From positions 558,001-622,000 of the forward strand of contig NZ_JAXCLX010000001.1 in the NCBI RefSeq assembly GCF_034044635.1: a stretch of 64,000 nt of DNA, in the 5' to 3' direction. A program made the position numbers and the translations under genes. The notes under the pieces are model-generated. The model had not been told where the DNA came from and did not search any database. It worked only from the letters and a program-made list of their open reading frames with translations. Position 1 is the first letter of the stretch. Each line of letters begins with the position of its first letter. Below are positions 1-8,138 of this stretch, one piece after another. The stretch is from Dongia rigui (GTDB lineage: Bacteria > Pseudomonadota > Alphaproteobacteria > Dongiales > Dongiaceae).

Positions 1-2262
1 ATGCCCGAAATAGCCGGAGGTGACGCGCGCCACCGCCTTGCCATCGGCAAAGATCGGCTCGGCACCCATGATGTCGAGCTCATTGCTGGCGATCTCGAGC
101 AGCGAGATCTTACGGGTGAGCGGCGCCTTGAACTGCTTCTCTGCCGCAGCACGACCGATGAAGTCGCCCTTGTCGAATTTGACGAAGCGGCCCCAATCGG
201 CCTCCGCCGCATTGTAATCGGCCGTGAAGTCGCGGCCCCAGGATCCGTAGCCTTTTTCCATGCGCATCGAATGCAGAGCGCGAACGCCGAACAGCTTCAA
301 CCCGTGTTCAGTACCGGCCGCCTGCAGGCGCTCGAAGACATGGATGAGATTGTGGGGCGCCACATAGATTTCGTAGCCGAGCTCGCCGGTGAAGCTTGCA
401 CGGATGACCAGCGCGTCGGCGAGGCCGACATGGATCTGCCGGGCCGCAAGGAATGGGAAGGCGGCATGGCTGAGATCCGTCTCGGTCAGCTGCTGCAGAA
501 CGGCGCGCGCCTTCGGCCCCGTCAGAGACAAGCCGGAATAGCTGGTCGTGACATTGCGGATCGCGACGCGTTCACCCTTGGCGTTCGCATTCAGCCAGCG
601 CGTGTAATAGGTCTCGGCGGAACCCGAGCCGATCATCAGGAACGTGTCCTCGGCCGTGCGCGTGACGGTGAGATCGCCAAAGATCTGGCCATTGGGCGAC
701 AGCATCGGGCACAGCACCGTGCGGCCCAGCGCCGGCAGCTTGTTGCTGACCATGCGGTCGAGGAACGTTGCCGCATCGGCGCCGGAAACCTCGATCTTGC
801 CGTAGCTCGATGTCTCCCAGATGCCGACATTTTCGCGCACGTTCTTCACTTCGGTAGCGACATGGTTGAAGGCATTGGAACGTCGATAGGTCGGCTCCTC
901 CTTAGCTTCCGTGCCCTTGGGCGCAAACCACAGCGGATACTCCCAGCCGAACGACGCGCCGAACAGCGCCCCCTCGCTCTTGAGGTGCGGATAGATGGGC
1001 GATGTCTTCAAGGGGCGCGCCGCGGGCAATTCCTCGTTCGGGAACGTCATGGTGAAGCGGCGGCGATAGTTCTCCGTCGTCTTCTCGATGGTGAAGGCGC
1101 GGTTGTTGTGCGGGCCGAAGCGGGCCACATCCATCGCGAACACATCCATGCCCGGCTCACCGTCGATGATCCAATTGGCGACGACCATGCCGACGCCGCC
1201 GCCCTGGCTGAAACCCGCCATCACGCCGCAGGCGGTGAAATAGTTGGTGAGGCCCGGCACCGGACCCACCAGCGGGTTGCCGTCGGGGGCAAAGACCATC
1301 GGCCCGTTGATGGTGCGCTTGATGCCGCCCTTCTCGAGGCAGGGATAGCGGGTCATCGCGAATTCCAGTGCCGACCAGATCCGGTCGACATCTTCCTGCA
1401 GCAGTTCGTGGCCGAAATCCTGTGGCGTGCCTTTCAAGGCCCAATGCCGGCAATCATGCTCATAGGTGCCGATGAGCAGGCCCTTCTGTTCCTGGCGCAG
1501 ATAGCTCTCGCCCTCGAAGTCGATCGTCATTGGGATCTCGTGGTCCAGCGCTTCGACCTCGGGGATCGCATTGGTGACGATGTATTCATGCTCCATCGGC
1601 AGAATGGGCAGGTCGATGCCGGCGAGACGCCCGACTTCGCGCGCCCACAGGCCGCCGGCATTCACCACATACTCCGCTTCGATCGTGCCTTCCTTGGTGA
1701 CCACCAGCCAGTGGCCGTTCGGCTTCTGCTTCAATTCGATCACCGGGTTGCGCAGCGAGATCGTGGCGCCCTTGTTCTTGGCGGCCTTGGCATAGGCGTG
1801 CGTGACACTCGACGGATCGACATGGCCATCGGCCGGATCGAACATCGCCTTGGTGAATTTCGAGGTATCGACCAGCGGGTTGATCTTCTTCACCTCGTCC
1901 ATGCTGACTTCGTGAAGCCCGATGCCGAGGTAATGCGCCTTGGCAAGCTCTGTCTTGAAGTACTCAGCGCGCGCTTCGGTACCGGCAAGGTAAAGGCAGC
2001 CCACCCGGTGCACGCCGCAGGACTGGCCCGATTCCCGCTCCAGTTCTTCATAAAGCTTCACGGTATAGGCCTGGAGGTGCGACATGTTCGGGTCGCCGTT
2101 GATCGTGTGCATGCCGCCGGCCGCATGCCAAGTGGAGCCCGAGGTGAGCTCCGAGCGCTCGACCAGCATGACATCGGTCCACCCGCGCTTGGTCAGGTGA
2201 TAAAGCACACTGACACCCACCACGCCGCCACCGATGACGACCACGCGCGCTTGCGATTTCAT
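1..2262 (-). CDS. Dimethylglycine dehydrogenase-like FAD/GcvT-fold oxidoreductase (3' end cut by window edge)
   Basis: This flavoprotein probably oxidatively demethylates an N-methylated glycine (dimethylglycine or sarcosine) and passes the C1 unit to tetrahydrofolate. The N-terminus (about residues 5-35) has the dinucleotide motif VVVIGGGVVG. It is followed by GSTWHAAGG, the motif that in the DMGDH/SARDH family carries the histidine covalently bound to FAD. The C-terminal half matches the GcvT/aminomethyltransferase fold, with SFTGELGYE and GLKLFGVRALHSMRMEK. 754 codons are visible and roughly 60 more would be expected, so only the 3' end is missing. The ATG is chosen because the FAD motif begins at residue 7; an AAAGGATC precedes it. 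The choice between DMGDH and sarcosine dehydrogenase cannot be made from sequence. The MttB/TMADH-like pair near 39-43 kb is a second methylamine-type locus in the same window. Confidence 0.88.
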   Translation of the reverse strand, partial: MKSQARVVVIGGGVVGVSVLYHLTKRGWTDVMLVERSELTSGSTWHAAGGMHTINGDPNMSHLQAYTVKLYEELERESGQSCGVHRVGCLYLAGTEARAEYFKTELAKAHYLGIGLHEVSMDEVKKINPLVDTSKFTKAMFDPADGHVDPSSVTHAYAKAAKNKGATISLRNPVIELKQKPNGHWLVVTKEGTIEAEYVVNAGGLWAREVGRLAGIDLPILPMEHEYIVTNAIPEVEALDHEIPMTIDFEGESYLRQEQKGLLIGTYEHDCRHWALKGTPQDFGHELLQEDVDRIWSALEFAMTRYPCLEKGGIKRTINGPMVFAPDGNPLVGPVPGLTNYFTACGVMAGFSQGGGVGMVVANWIIDGEPGMDVFAMDVARFGPHNNRAFTIEKTTENYRRRFTMTFPNEELPAARPLKTSPIYPHLKSEGALFGASFGWEYPLWFAPKGTEAKEEPTYRRSNAFNHVATEVKNVRENVGIWETSSYGKIEVSGADAATFLDRMVSNKLPALGRTVLCPMLSPNGQIFGDLTVTRTAEDTFLMIGSGSAETYYTRWLNANAKGERVAIRNVTTSYSGLSLTGPKARAVLQQLTETDLSHAAFPFLAARQIHVGLADALVIRASFTGELGYEIYVAPHNLIHVFERLQAAGTEHGLKLFGVRALHSMRMEKGYGSWGRDFTADYNAAEADWGRFVKFDKGDFIGRAAAEKQFKAPLTRKISLLEIASNELDIMGAEPIFADGKAVARVTSGYFGH

Positions 2263-2394
2263 GATACCGAGATCCTTTTTGGTCAAATAGTTAGCATGGC
2301 CACAACGGGCGGCCGGAATGACCGTAACTATGCCAAGGCCTTGGCCAGGGTGAAGCCTGGAAATCTCATGAATCGGGTGAGTTTTATGTTGCCG

Positions 2395-2435
2395 AAAAGG
2401 AAAAAGGCCCACCGGAACATCCCCGGCGGGCCCTT
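2395..2435 (-). terminator. Rho-independent terminator of the OYE gene
   Basis: Read on the minus strand, a 10-bp stem GGCCCGCCGG / CCGGTGGGCC (one G-T wobble) is followed by TTTTTCCTTTT. It begins about 25 bases after the stop codon of the flavin oxidoreductase at 2457. Confidence 0.8.
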
Positions 2436-2456
2436 TCGCAATCAGACTCCGTTTGA

Positions 2457-3521
2457 TCAGGCGTCGACGAGATCGAGGGCCGGATAGTCGGTATAGCCCT
2501 TGGCGCCACCGCCATAGAAAGTGCTGGCATCCCACTCGTTGAGCTTGGCACCGGTGGCGAACCGCTTGGGCAGGTCCGGATTGGCGATGAAGTGCTTGCC
2601 GAACGCAACCGCATCGGCATTGCCGCTGGCCAGAATTGCCTCGGCGCTCTCCTGGGTGAAGCCTTCATTGGCGATATAGACGCCGCCAAAGGCCTTCTTC
2701 AGCGACGGGCCAAGGCTATCGGGTCCCACATGCTCGCGCGCCGCAATGAAGGCGATGCCACGTTTGCCCACCTGCTCGGCGACATAACCGAAGGTCTGGG
2801 CGGGCGTGGAATCGCCCATGTCATGGGAATCCCGGCGCGGCGCCAGATGCAGGCCAACGCGCTTGGGCCCCCACACCTTGATGGCGGCATCGATCGCCTC
2901 GAGCATCAGCTTGGCGCGGTTCTCGATGGAACCGCCATAGCTGTCGGTGCGCTTGTTCGTGCCGTCCTGCAGGAACTGGTCGAGCAGATAGCCATTGGCG
3001 CCATGAAGCTGCACGCCGTCGAAGCCCGCCTTCTTGGCGTTCTCGGCCCCCTTGGCATAAGCGGCGATGACGCCGGGGATCTCGTCAAGCTCTAGTGCGC
3101 GCGGCGTTACATAGGGGCGCTGCGGGCGGACGAGGCTGACATGGCCGGCCGCCGCAATGGCGCTCGGCGCCACGGGCAGATCCCCGTTGAGGAAGATGGG
3201 GTCGGAAATGCGGCCGACATGCCACAGCTGCGAGACGATGCGGCCGCCGGCGGCATGAACGGCATCGGTGATCTTGCGCCAACCGGCGACCTGTTCATCG
3301 GACCAGATCCCCGGCGTGTCGGCATAACCAACACCTTGCGGCGTGACCGACGTCGCCTCGGTGAGGATCAAACCGGCGGAGGCGCGCTGGACGTAATAGT
3401 CACGCATCAGATCGTTGGGAACGCGGCCTTCGCTGGCACGCGCGCGGGTCAGTGGCGCCAGCACCACGCGGTTCGGCAAATGCAAGTCGCCGACAGTAAT
3501 TGGCTCAAGAAGCTTGGACAT
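2457..3521 (-). CDS. nemA: Old Yellow Enzyme family alkene reductase (NemA-like)
   Basis: FMN-dependent NAD(P)H oxidoreductase of the OYE family, a cytoplasmic TIM barrel that reduces activated alkenes, maleimides or nitro compounds. It is 354 aa, the usual length for the NemA/xenobiotic reductase group. It opens with the typical LLEPITVGDLHLPNRVVLAPLTR-type segment. The active-site stretch LHGANGYLLDQFL carries the His and Asn that hold the substrate carbonyl in this family, followed by RTDSYGGSIENR. I chose the ATG at 3521 (MSKLL) over one five codons upstream, because AGGTAG sits about 6 bases before 3521 while the upstream ATG has its only purine run directly against it. It stands alone with its own terminator. 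The natural substrate is unknown. Confidence 0.9.
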   Translation of the reverse strand: MSKLLEPITVGDLHLPNRVVLAPLTRARASEGRVPNDLMRDYYVQRASAGLILTEATSVTPQGVGYADTPGIWSDEQVAGWRKITDAVHAAGGRIVSQLWHVGRISDPIFLNGDLPVAPSAIAAAGHVSLVRPQRPYVTPRALELDEIPGVIAAYAKGAENAKKAGFDGVQLHGANGYLLDQFLQDGTNKRTDSYGGSIENRAKLMLEAIDAAIKVWGPKRVGLHLAPRRDSHDMGDSTPAQTFGYVAEQVGKRGIAFIAAREHVGPDSLGPSLKKAFGGVYIANEGFTQESAEAILASGNADAVAFGKHFIANPDLPKRFATGAKLNEWDASTFYGGGAKGYTDYPALDLVDA

Positions 3522-3656
3522 GAGGCTACCTATCATTCCTGTGATTGGGTGTACGGGACCGAAGACGGGTGGGAATGCGGCTTGCCCCTCCCCTTGTTAA
3601 CGAAGCTAGGGAGCGCAACCGCACCGCACAATGCGCGTTAACGAATGGTTGCCCCG

Positions 3657-3688
3657 CTTTGTGTGCAAAGCCGGATTTCACACAAGGT
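3657..3688. promoter_or_regulatory. Inverted repeat upstream of the OYE gene
   Basis: Arms CTTTGTGTG (3657-3665) and CACACAAGG (3680-3688) are complementary at 8 of 9 positions across a 14-base spacer. The repeat lies between the lipoprotein stop and the OYE start, so it could be an operator for the latter. OYE genes are often controlled by TetR-type repressors, but none is encoded nearby. Confidence 0.3.
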
Positions 3689-3699
3689 TAGTGGTCAAT

Positions 3700-3719
3700 T
3701 TTTAGGCAGCTACCCAAAA
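3700..3719. other. Near-palindromic 20-mer abutting the lipoprotein stop codon
   Basis: TTTTAGGCAGCTACCCAAAA is self-complementary except for two symmetric wobble pairs. It starts one base beyond the minus-strand stop codon at 3720. It may act as a short 3' hairpin or terminator, although no clear T-run follows. Confidence 0.3.
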
Positions 3720-4175
3720 TCACTGATAGGTCAGCGTCACCACACGGCCGTCTGCGGCGGTTATGGTCGCGATGCCGACGGCGACCCCGCGCTTCTCCTT
3801 GAACACCACAGTGCCGTGATTGCCGTCAGAACAGACAAAATTGCCGCCGGCGCTGGCTTCCGTGGCCGTACGGGCCAGGACGGTGTAGGAATAGACGCAA
3901 AGCGTCCCGGCGCTAACCGAGGTATCGGTCGTGCCGCTGAATGCCCCGGAGCAATCCGATCGCCCCTCGACGCGGCGTTCCCCCACGAACTCCAGCCGGC
4001 CGACGCAATCGGCACTGGTCCGGTCGGGGAGAAGAGACCGCAGCAGATCCTCGTCGCTGATGGCTGCCGTCGATTGGCTGGAACCGGGAGCGCTGGGCGC
4101 GGTTGGTGCCGGGCCGGCTGCACATGCTGCAACCAGCAGGGCCGCCAGAAGGGCAGCACTTACATTTCTAAGCAT
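3720..4175 (-). CDS. Small predicted outer-membrane or periplasmic lipoprotein, unknown function
   Basis: A 151-aa protein with a lipoprotein signal peptide: MLRN, a hydrophobic Ala/Leu stretch, then the lipobox LVAAC near residue 17. The mature part starts with a Pro/Ala/Ser-rich linker and then a compact domain containing several cysteines (DCVGR, SDCSGAF, GTLCVYS, NFVCSDGN) that could form disulfides in the periplasm. I do not recognise a named family. The ATG at 4175 puts the signal peptide at the extreme N-terminus; an in-frame start 14 codons upstream would bury it. It is divergently arranged with tspO across 124 bp. In that gap TTATCCACG (4221-4229) differs by one base from a DnaA box, which I regard as chance. 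Confidence 0.65.
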   Translation of the reverse strand: MLRNVSAALLAALLVAACAAGPAPTAPSAPGSSQSTAAISDEDLLRSLLPDRTSADCVGRLEFVGERRVEGRSDCSGAFSGTTDTSVSAGTLCVYSYTVLARTATEASAGGNFVCSDGNHGTVVFKEKRGVAVGIATITAADGRVVTLTYQ

Positions 4176-4299
4176 GACGAGACCCCCGATGGCGAACGAC
4201 CCCACAGAACCGTGCATACGTTATCCACGCCAATCCATTGCGGCAATGATCCTTTCGGCGATGCGTCGCGTAGAACGGCATTAAAATAAAGAGCTCAAT

Positions 4300-4794
4300 A
4301 TGATCGATCAGTCAGCACCGGCCCGCCCGGCCCAGCTGTGGCATCTTCTTGGTTTTGTCGCCATCAATGTCGTTGTTTCGGGGTTTGGCGGGCTTTTGAC
4401 TGCCACGAGCATCGACAGCTGGTATCCGGCGCTGGCCAAACCCAGTTTCAATCCACCCGATTGGATCTTCGGGCCGGTGTGGTCGATTCTGTATCTCCTG
4501 ATGGCGGTAGCAGCGTGGCGGGTCTGGCGCGTTGCGGGCTGGAATGAGGGGCGCATATCGCTCTCCCTCTATTTCGGGCAATTGGCCCTCAATCTTCTGT
4601 GGTCGGCGTTGTTCTTCGGGCTGCGTCAGCCGGCCTGGGCACTGGCAGACTGCCTGCTCCTCCTGGCACTCATCATCGTCACGGGTGTGCTTTTCTGGCG
4701 CCGCGACCGGCTGGCCGGCATTCTGTTCGTGCCTTACACGGCCTGGGTAGGGTTTGCAGCACTGCTCAACGGCGCAATTGTGGCGCTCAATTAG
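4300..4794 (+). CDS. tspO: TspO/MBR family tryptophan-rich sensory protein
   Basis: A 164-aa integral membrane protein with five predicted helices, the standard TspO length. Hallmarks are the loop WYPALAKPSFNPPDWIFGPVW after helix 1, the many tryptophans, LALNLLWSALFFG in the middle, and the C-terminal helix ending VPYTAWVGFAALLNGAIV. TspO proteins bind porphyrins and sterols; in Rhodobacter TspO affects tetrapyrrole-linked gene expression. It heads a same-strand series with DUF486, a cytidine deaminase-like gene, ctaA (heme A synthase) and a metal-chaperone-like GTPase. A link to heme handling is therefore attractive but is inference. AAAGAGCTC lies just upstream of the ATG. Confidence 0.92.
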   Translation: MIDQSAPARPAQLWHLLGFVAINVVVSGFGGLLTATSIDSWYPALAKPSFNPPDWIFGPVWSILYLLMAVAAWRVWRVAGWNEGRISLSLYFGQLALNLLWSALFFGLRQPAWALADCLLLLALIIVTGVLFWRRDRLAGILFVPYTAWVGFAALLNGAIVALN

Positions 4795-4842
4795 CCTCTG
4801 CTAGAAACCCAGCACCTCCCCAGCACCCTTTAGGACAGTTCC

Positions 4843-5196
4843 ATGCCTTCCTTTCTGACGCCGCAGATCGCGCCGATCCTGCTCCTGTGCATCTCCAATG
4901 TTTTCATGACCTTCGCCTGGTATGGCCACCTCAAATTCACCTCGAAGCCGCTCTGGATCGTCATTATCGCATCCTGGGGCATCGCCTTCGTCGAATACTG
5001 CTTTGCTATTCCTGCCAATCGCATAGGTCACACCGTCTACTCGGCGGCCGAATTGAAGACGATGCAGGAGATCATCACGCTCCTCGTCTTCTGTGTCTTT
5101 TCGATTACGTATCTGGGTGAAGCGATCCGCTGGAACCATCTGGTGGGCTTCGCGCTCATTGCTGCCGCCGGCTTCTTCGTGTTCCACAAATGGTGA
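4843..5196 (+). CDS. DMT-superfamily inner-membrane protein, DUF486 family
   Basis: A 117-aa protein with four hydrophobic helices. It matches the DUF486 group: NVFMTFAWYGHLKF near the N-terminus, WGIAFVEYCFAIPANRIG in the middle and EAIRWNHLVGFALIAAAGFFVF at the end. Function is unknown; the fold is related to small multidrug-type transporters. It begins 48 bases after tspO and ends 32 bases before the deaminase gene on the same strand. Confidence 0.85.
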   Translation: MPSFLTPQIAPILLLCISNVFMTFAWYGHLKFTSKPLWIVIIASWGIAFVEYCFAIPANRIGHTVYSAAELKTMQEIITLLVFCVFSITYLGEAIRWNHLVGFALIAAAGFFVFHKW

Positions 5197-5228
5197 GACG
5201 ATTGCCGATATAGGGCGCTTGCGGCATC

Positions 5229-5681
5229 ATGCCCGGACGATCATCACGCGAGGTTCAGCCTTTGCCGCCTTTATCATCGGCCGATCAGGAATTGCTGGCA
5301 GCTGCCACCGACTTCATCCGCAGCCGGTATCTGGAAAACCGGCATCATATCGGTGCGGCCGTGCGCGGTGGATCAGGCCGCATCTATCTTGGCCTCCATC
5401 TCGATACGTATGTGGGTCGGTGCTCGGTCTGCGCCGAAGCCGTTGCCTTGGGCGGCGCCCTTTCGGCGGGTGAAACCAGGATCGAGGCTATCGTGTCGGT
5501 CCGCCATCCCCGCCCCAAGGAACAGCATGCTGAACCCAAAGTCGTGTCACCCTGCGGCATCTGCCGGGAAATGCTGACCGATTTTGCCCCGGGCAGTGCC
5601 GTGATCATGACCAGGAACGAGGCGTTGGCCCGCGTGCCGGTGGCCGAACTGCTGCCGGAAAAATACCGCCGCGCGCCCTGA
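5229..5681 (+). CDS. Cytidine deaminase-like zinc hydrolase
   Basis: A 150-aa member of the cytidine deaminase superfamily. The zinc site is visible as CAEAVALGGAL (Cys and catalytic Glu, near residues 68-78) and PCGICRE (two Cys, near 107-113). The Cys-Ala-Glu form rather than His-Ala-Glu is that of small homotetrameric cytidine deaminases and blasticidin-S deaminase. RGGSGRIYLGLHLDTYVGRCSV fits the substrate-binding strand. It may deaminate cytidine/deoxycytidine for salvage. Because the family also contains enzymes acting on nucleoside-like antibiotics and damaged bases, I leave the gene symbol blank. It lies between DUF486 and ctaA. Confidence 0.8.
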   Translation: MPGRSSREVQPLPPLSSADQELLAAATDFIRSRYLENRHHIGAAVRGGSGRIYLGLHLDTYVGRCSVCAEAVALGGALSAGETRIEAIVSVRHPRPKEQHAEPKVVSPCGICREMLTDFAPGSAVIMTRNEALARVPVAELLPEKYRRAP

Positions 5682-5766
5682 TTTCAGGCCAATTGGTCGC
5701 GCTGCAAGGGGTCTTTCCTTTTGGCGCGACCGGACTATGCTCCCGCCGCCTTCACGAGTGAGCCAG

Positions 5767-6849
5767 ATGAGCCAGGTCCTGACAGAAACCGCGACAATCG
5801 CCCGCCCAATCCCTGACCGCGCCGCGCGGCGGGCGGTGGGGCTGTGGCTGCTCACCTGCTGCTTCATGGTGGCGGTCATGGTGCTGCTCGGCGGCATCAC
5901 GCGGCTGACCGATTCCGGCCTATCCATCATGGAATGGAAGCCGATCATGGGGGCGCTGCCGCCGCTCACCGATGCGGCCTGGGACCATGTCTTTGCACTC
6001 TATAAGCAGATCGCCGAATACAAGCACATCAACCCGGGCATGACGGTGGATGGCTTCAAGAGCATCTTCTGGTGGGAATATCTGCACAGATTGTGGGGGC
6101 GCCTGATCGCCGTCGCCTTCCTGGTGCCGTTCCTGTGGTTCCTGCTGCGCGGCAAGCTCACCCGTGCCGAGGCACCGCGCCTCGTCGCCCTCTTCGCGCT
6201 GGGTGGCCTGCAGGGCTTTGCCGGCTGGTTCATGGTGGCGAGCGGGTTCCAGGACCGGGTCGATGTCAGCCAATATCGACTCGTCGTTCACCTGATGCTG
6301 GCGCTGGCCATCTTCGCGCTGATGTTGTGGTACGCGATGGATTATCTCGACACGCGGCCGCTGCAGGGCGACCGCGCCGCGGCCGCCGATCTGGCGCGCC
6401 ACGGTAAATGGATGAACATGCTCATCGCCTTCCAGATCGCCTTGGGTGGCCTGGTCGCCGGCACGGATGCCGGCTTCGTCTATAACGACTTCCCGATGAT
6501 GAACGGGCATTGGTTGTCGCCCGACCTTTTCCTCACCTCGCCCTGGTATCTCAATTTCACCGAGAACCTGGCGATGGTGCAATTCCAGCACCGCCTTACC
6601 TCGGGCTTCGTCGCCATCGCCGTCATCAGTTTTCTGGTGCGCCTGCGCCGGCGCGATTTCGATCGCGTCTTGAAGCGCCGCGCCATTGCCCTGCCGTGTG
6701 CGCTGGCGGCTCAGGCGTTCCTCGGCATGGCGACGCTGTGGCTGGTCGTGCCGATGCCGCTCGCTGTCCTGCACCAATTGGGCGCCTTCGTGCTGCTGGG
6801 CAGTGGCCTTGTCGCCCAGCATGGCCTGAAGCGCATCGCGAAAGCCTGA
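5767..6849 (+). CDS. ctaA: Heme A synthase, type 2 (COX15/CtaA)
   Basis: Inner-membrane enzyme that oxidises the C8 methyl of heme O to the formyl group of heme A for aa3-type cytochrome oxidase. It is 360 aa with about eight helices in two related four-helix halves. The four conserved helix histidines are visible in WWEYLHRLWGR, RLVVHLMLALAIF, MVQFQHRLTS and LHQLGAF. ITRLTDSGLSIMEWKPIMGALPP is the signature N-terminal loop; there is no disulfide-forming cysteine pair in the first loop, as in the alphaproteobacterial/mitochondrial type. I start at the ATG at 5767 (MSQVL). An in-frame start 10 codons upstream exists but is not supported by family alignment. The COG0523 gene follows after two bases. 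Confidence 0.95.
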   Translation: MSQVLTETATIARPIPDRAARRAVGLWLLTCCFMVAVMVLLGGITRLTDSGLSIMEWKPIMGALPPLTDAAWDHVFALYKQIAEYKHINPGMTVDGFKSIFWWEYLHRLWGRLIAVAFLVPFLWFLLRGKLTRAEAPRLVALFALGGLQGFAGWFMVASGFQDRVDVSQYRLVVHLMLALAIFALMLWYAMDYLDTRPLQGDRAAAADLARHGKWMNMLIAFQIALGGLVAGTDAGFVYNDFPMMNGHWLSPDLFLTSPWYLNFTENLAMVQFQHRLTSGFVAIAVISFLVRLRRRDFDRVLKRRAIALPCALAAQAFLGMATLWLVVPMPLAVLHQLGAFVLLGSGLVAQHGLKRIAKA

Positions 6850-6851
6850 TC

Positions 6852-7961
6852 ATGGCCGAGGCTCAGGTCAACCAGCCGCCGCTTGAACGCCTTCCCGTCT
6901 CGGTGATCACCGGGTTTCTGGGCAGCGGCAAGACGACCTTGCTGAAGCACCTTCTGGCGCACCCGGATATGGGTGAGACTGCCGTCATCATCAACGAGTT
7001 CGGCGAAGTGGGGCTCGATCACCTGCTGGTCGAAAAAGCCGATGACGACACGATCCTGCTGGAATCCGGCTGCCTCTGCTGCACCATCCGTGGCGACCTC
7101 ATCGATGCCATGCGCAGTCTTTATAAGCGCCGCGTCAAGGGCGAGGTACCGCCGTTCAAGCGCGTCGTCATCGAAACCACGGGGCTTGCCGATCCGGCAC
7201 CGATCCTTCACACGCTGATGCAGGACCCTGTGCTGACCGCCGTCTATCGCCTGGACGGCGTCATCGCCACCGTCGATGCGGTGAATGGCGAAAGCCAAAT
7301 GGACCGGCAGATGGAATCGGTCAAACAAGCCGCCGTTGCCGATCGGCTGCTCCTCACCAAGAGCGACCTCAGCGCCCCCGAGAAGCTCGCGGCACTCGAG
7401 GCGCGTCTCTACCGCCTCAATCCGGCCGCGCCGATCCAGCGCATCGTGAACGGTGCGGCGCTGCCTGCCAGCCTCTTCAACGCCGGCCTCTATGATCCGG
7501 AAACGAAGAGCCTCGACGTGCAGCGCTGGCTGAAGGAAGAGGCCTATGCCGAGCGCGATGCGCACGCGCATGATTATGGGCATGACCACCATGACCACGA
7601 ACACCATGATCACGATCACGGCCACGGTCTGGATGTGAACCGGCATGACGCGCATATCAGCGCCTTTTGCCTGACCCGTGACGCGCCGATCGACTGGCAG
7701 AAATTCTGCGCCTGGGTCGACATGCTGACCGCGACGCGCGGCCCTGATCTGCTGCGCATCAAGGGCGTCCTCAATGTCGTCGGCGAAACCGCGCCCGTCG
7801 CCATCCACGGCGTGCAGCACCTGTTCCACCCGCCGGTCCTGCTGCCGGCCTGGGTCGGGGACGACCGGCGCTCGAAGCTGGTCTTCATCACCCGCGATAT
7901 AGATCGCGCTTTCCTGACCGAATCCCTGGCGGCTTTCCTGGACGACGCCGGCCCCGCCTGA
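6852..7961 (+). CDS. COG0523 (G3E) GTPase with His-rich metal-binding insert, CobW/YjiA-like
   Basis: A 369-aa metallochaperone-type P-loop GTPase. The Walker A motif GFLGSGKTT is at residues 21-29. The family metal site GCLCC lies near residue 75 in LLESGCLCCTIRGDL. ETTGLADPAP follows, and TKSD is the base-recognition motif. Before the C-terminal CobW_C domain there is an insert with alternating His and Asp (about residues 237-258), typical of members that bind zinc, cobalt, nickel or copper. The ATG is two bases after the ctaA stop, so it is probably co-transcribed and translated with heme A synthase. COG0523 subgroups serve different metals and the substrate cannot be read from sequence. 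A T-rich terminator follows. Confidence 0.88.
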   Translation: MAEAQVNQPPLERLPVSVITGFLGSGKTTLLKHLLAHPDMGETAVIINEFGEVGLDHLLVEKADDDTILLESGCLCCTIRGDLIDAMRSLYKRRVKGEVPPFKRVVIETTGLADPAPILHTLMQDPVLTAVYRLDGVIATVDAVNGESQMDRQMESVKQAAVADRLLLTKSDLSAPEKLAALEARLYRLNPAAPIQRIVNGAALPASLFNAGLYDPETKSLDVQRWLKEEAYAERDAHAHDYGHDHHDHEHHDHDHGHGLDVNRHDAHISAFCLTRDAPIDWQKFCAWVDMLTATRGPDLLRIKGVLNVVGETAPVAIHGVQHLFHPPVLLPAWVGDDRRSKLVFITRDIDRAFLTESLAAFLDDAGPA

Positions 7962-8000
7962 TTGCCCGGCAGCGTTATTGTCCAATTCCCGCCATCGATT

Positions 8001-8027
8001 AACGGCCCACCGCCGTTTTTGTGTTTT
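8001..8027 (+). terminator. Rho-independent terminator after the COG0523 gene
   Basis: A short stem AACGGC / GCCGTT with a 5-base loop is followed by TTTGTGTTTT. It lies about 40 bases after the GTPase stop and before the ABC operon. Confidence 0.65.
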
Positions 8028-8138
8028 GCAATCCTGTGAACATTGCTAGTTTTCGCCTGGATCGAGGGGAATTGGGTGATCCTGCGGGGCAGTCCGCACA
8101 CCCTTCCCATCTGTCGCCAACAAAGGGAGGGGTAAAAG

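Noticed and set aside
1-2487. 828-codon open frame on the plus strand
   Set aside because: It is antisense to the DMGDH-like gene, whose motifs are unmistakable. High GC leaves the complementary frame free of stops; the translation has Arg/Ala/Gly/His-rich composition and no motif.
4221-4229. Second DnaA box (TTATCCACG)
   Set aside because: One mismatch in the last base and isolated; expected by chance.
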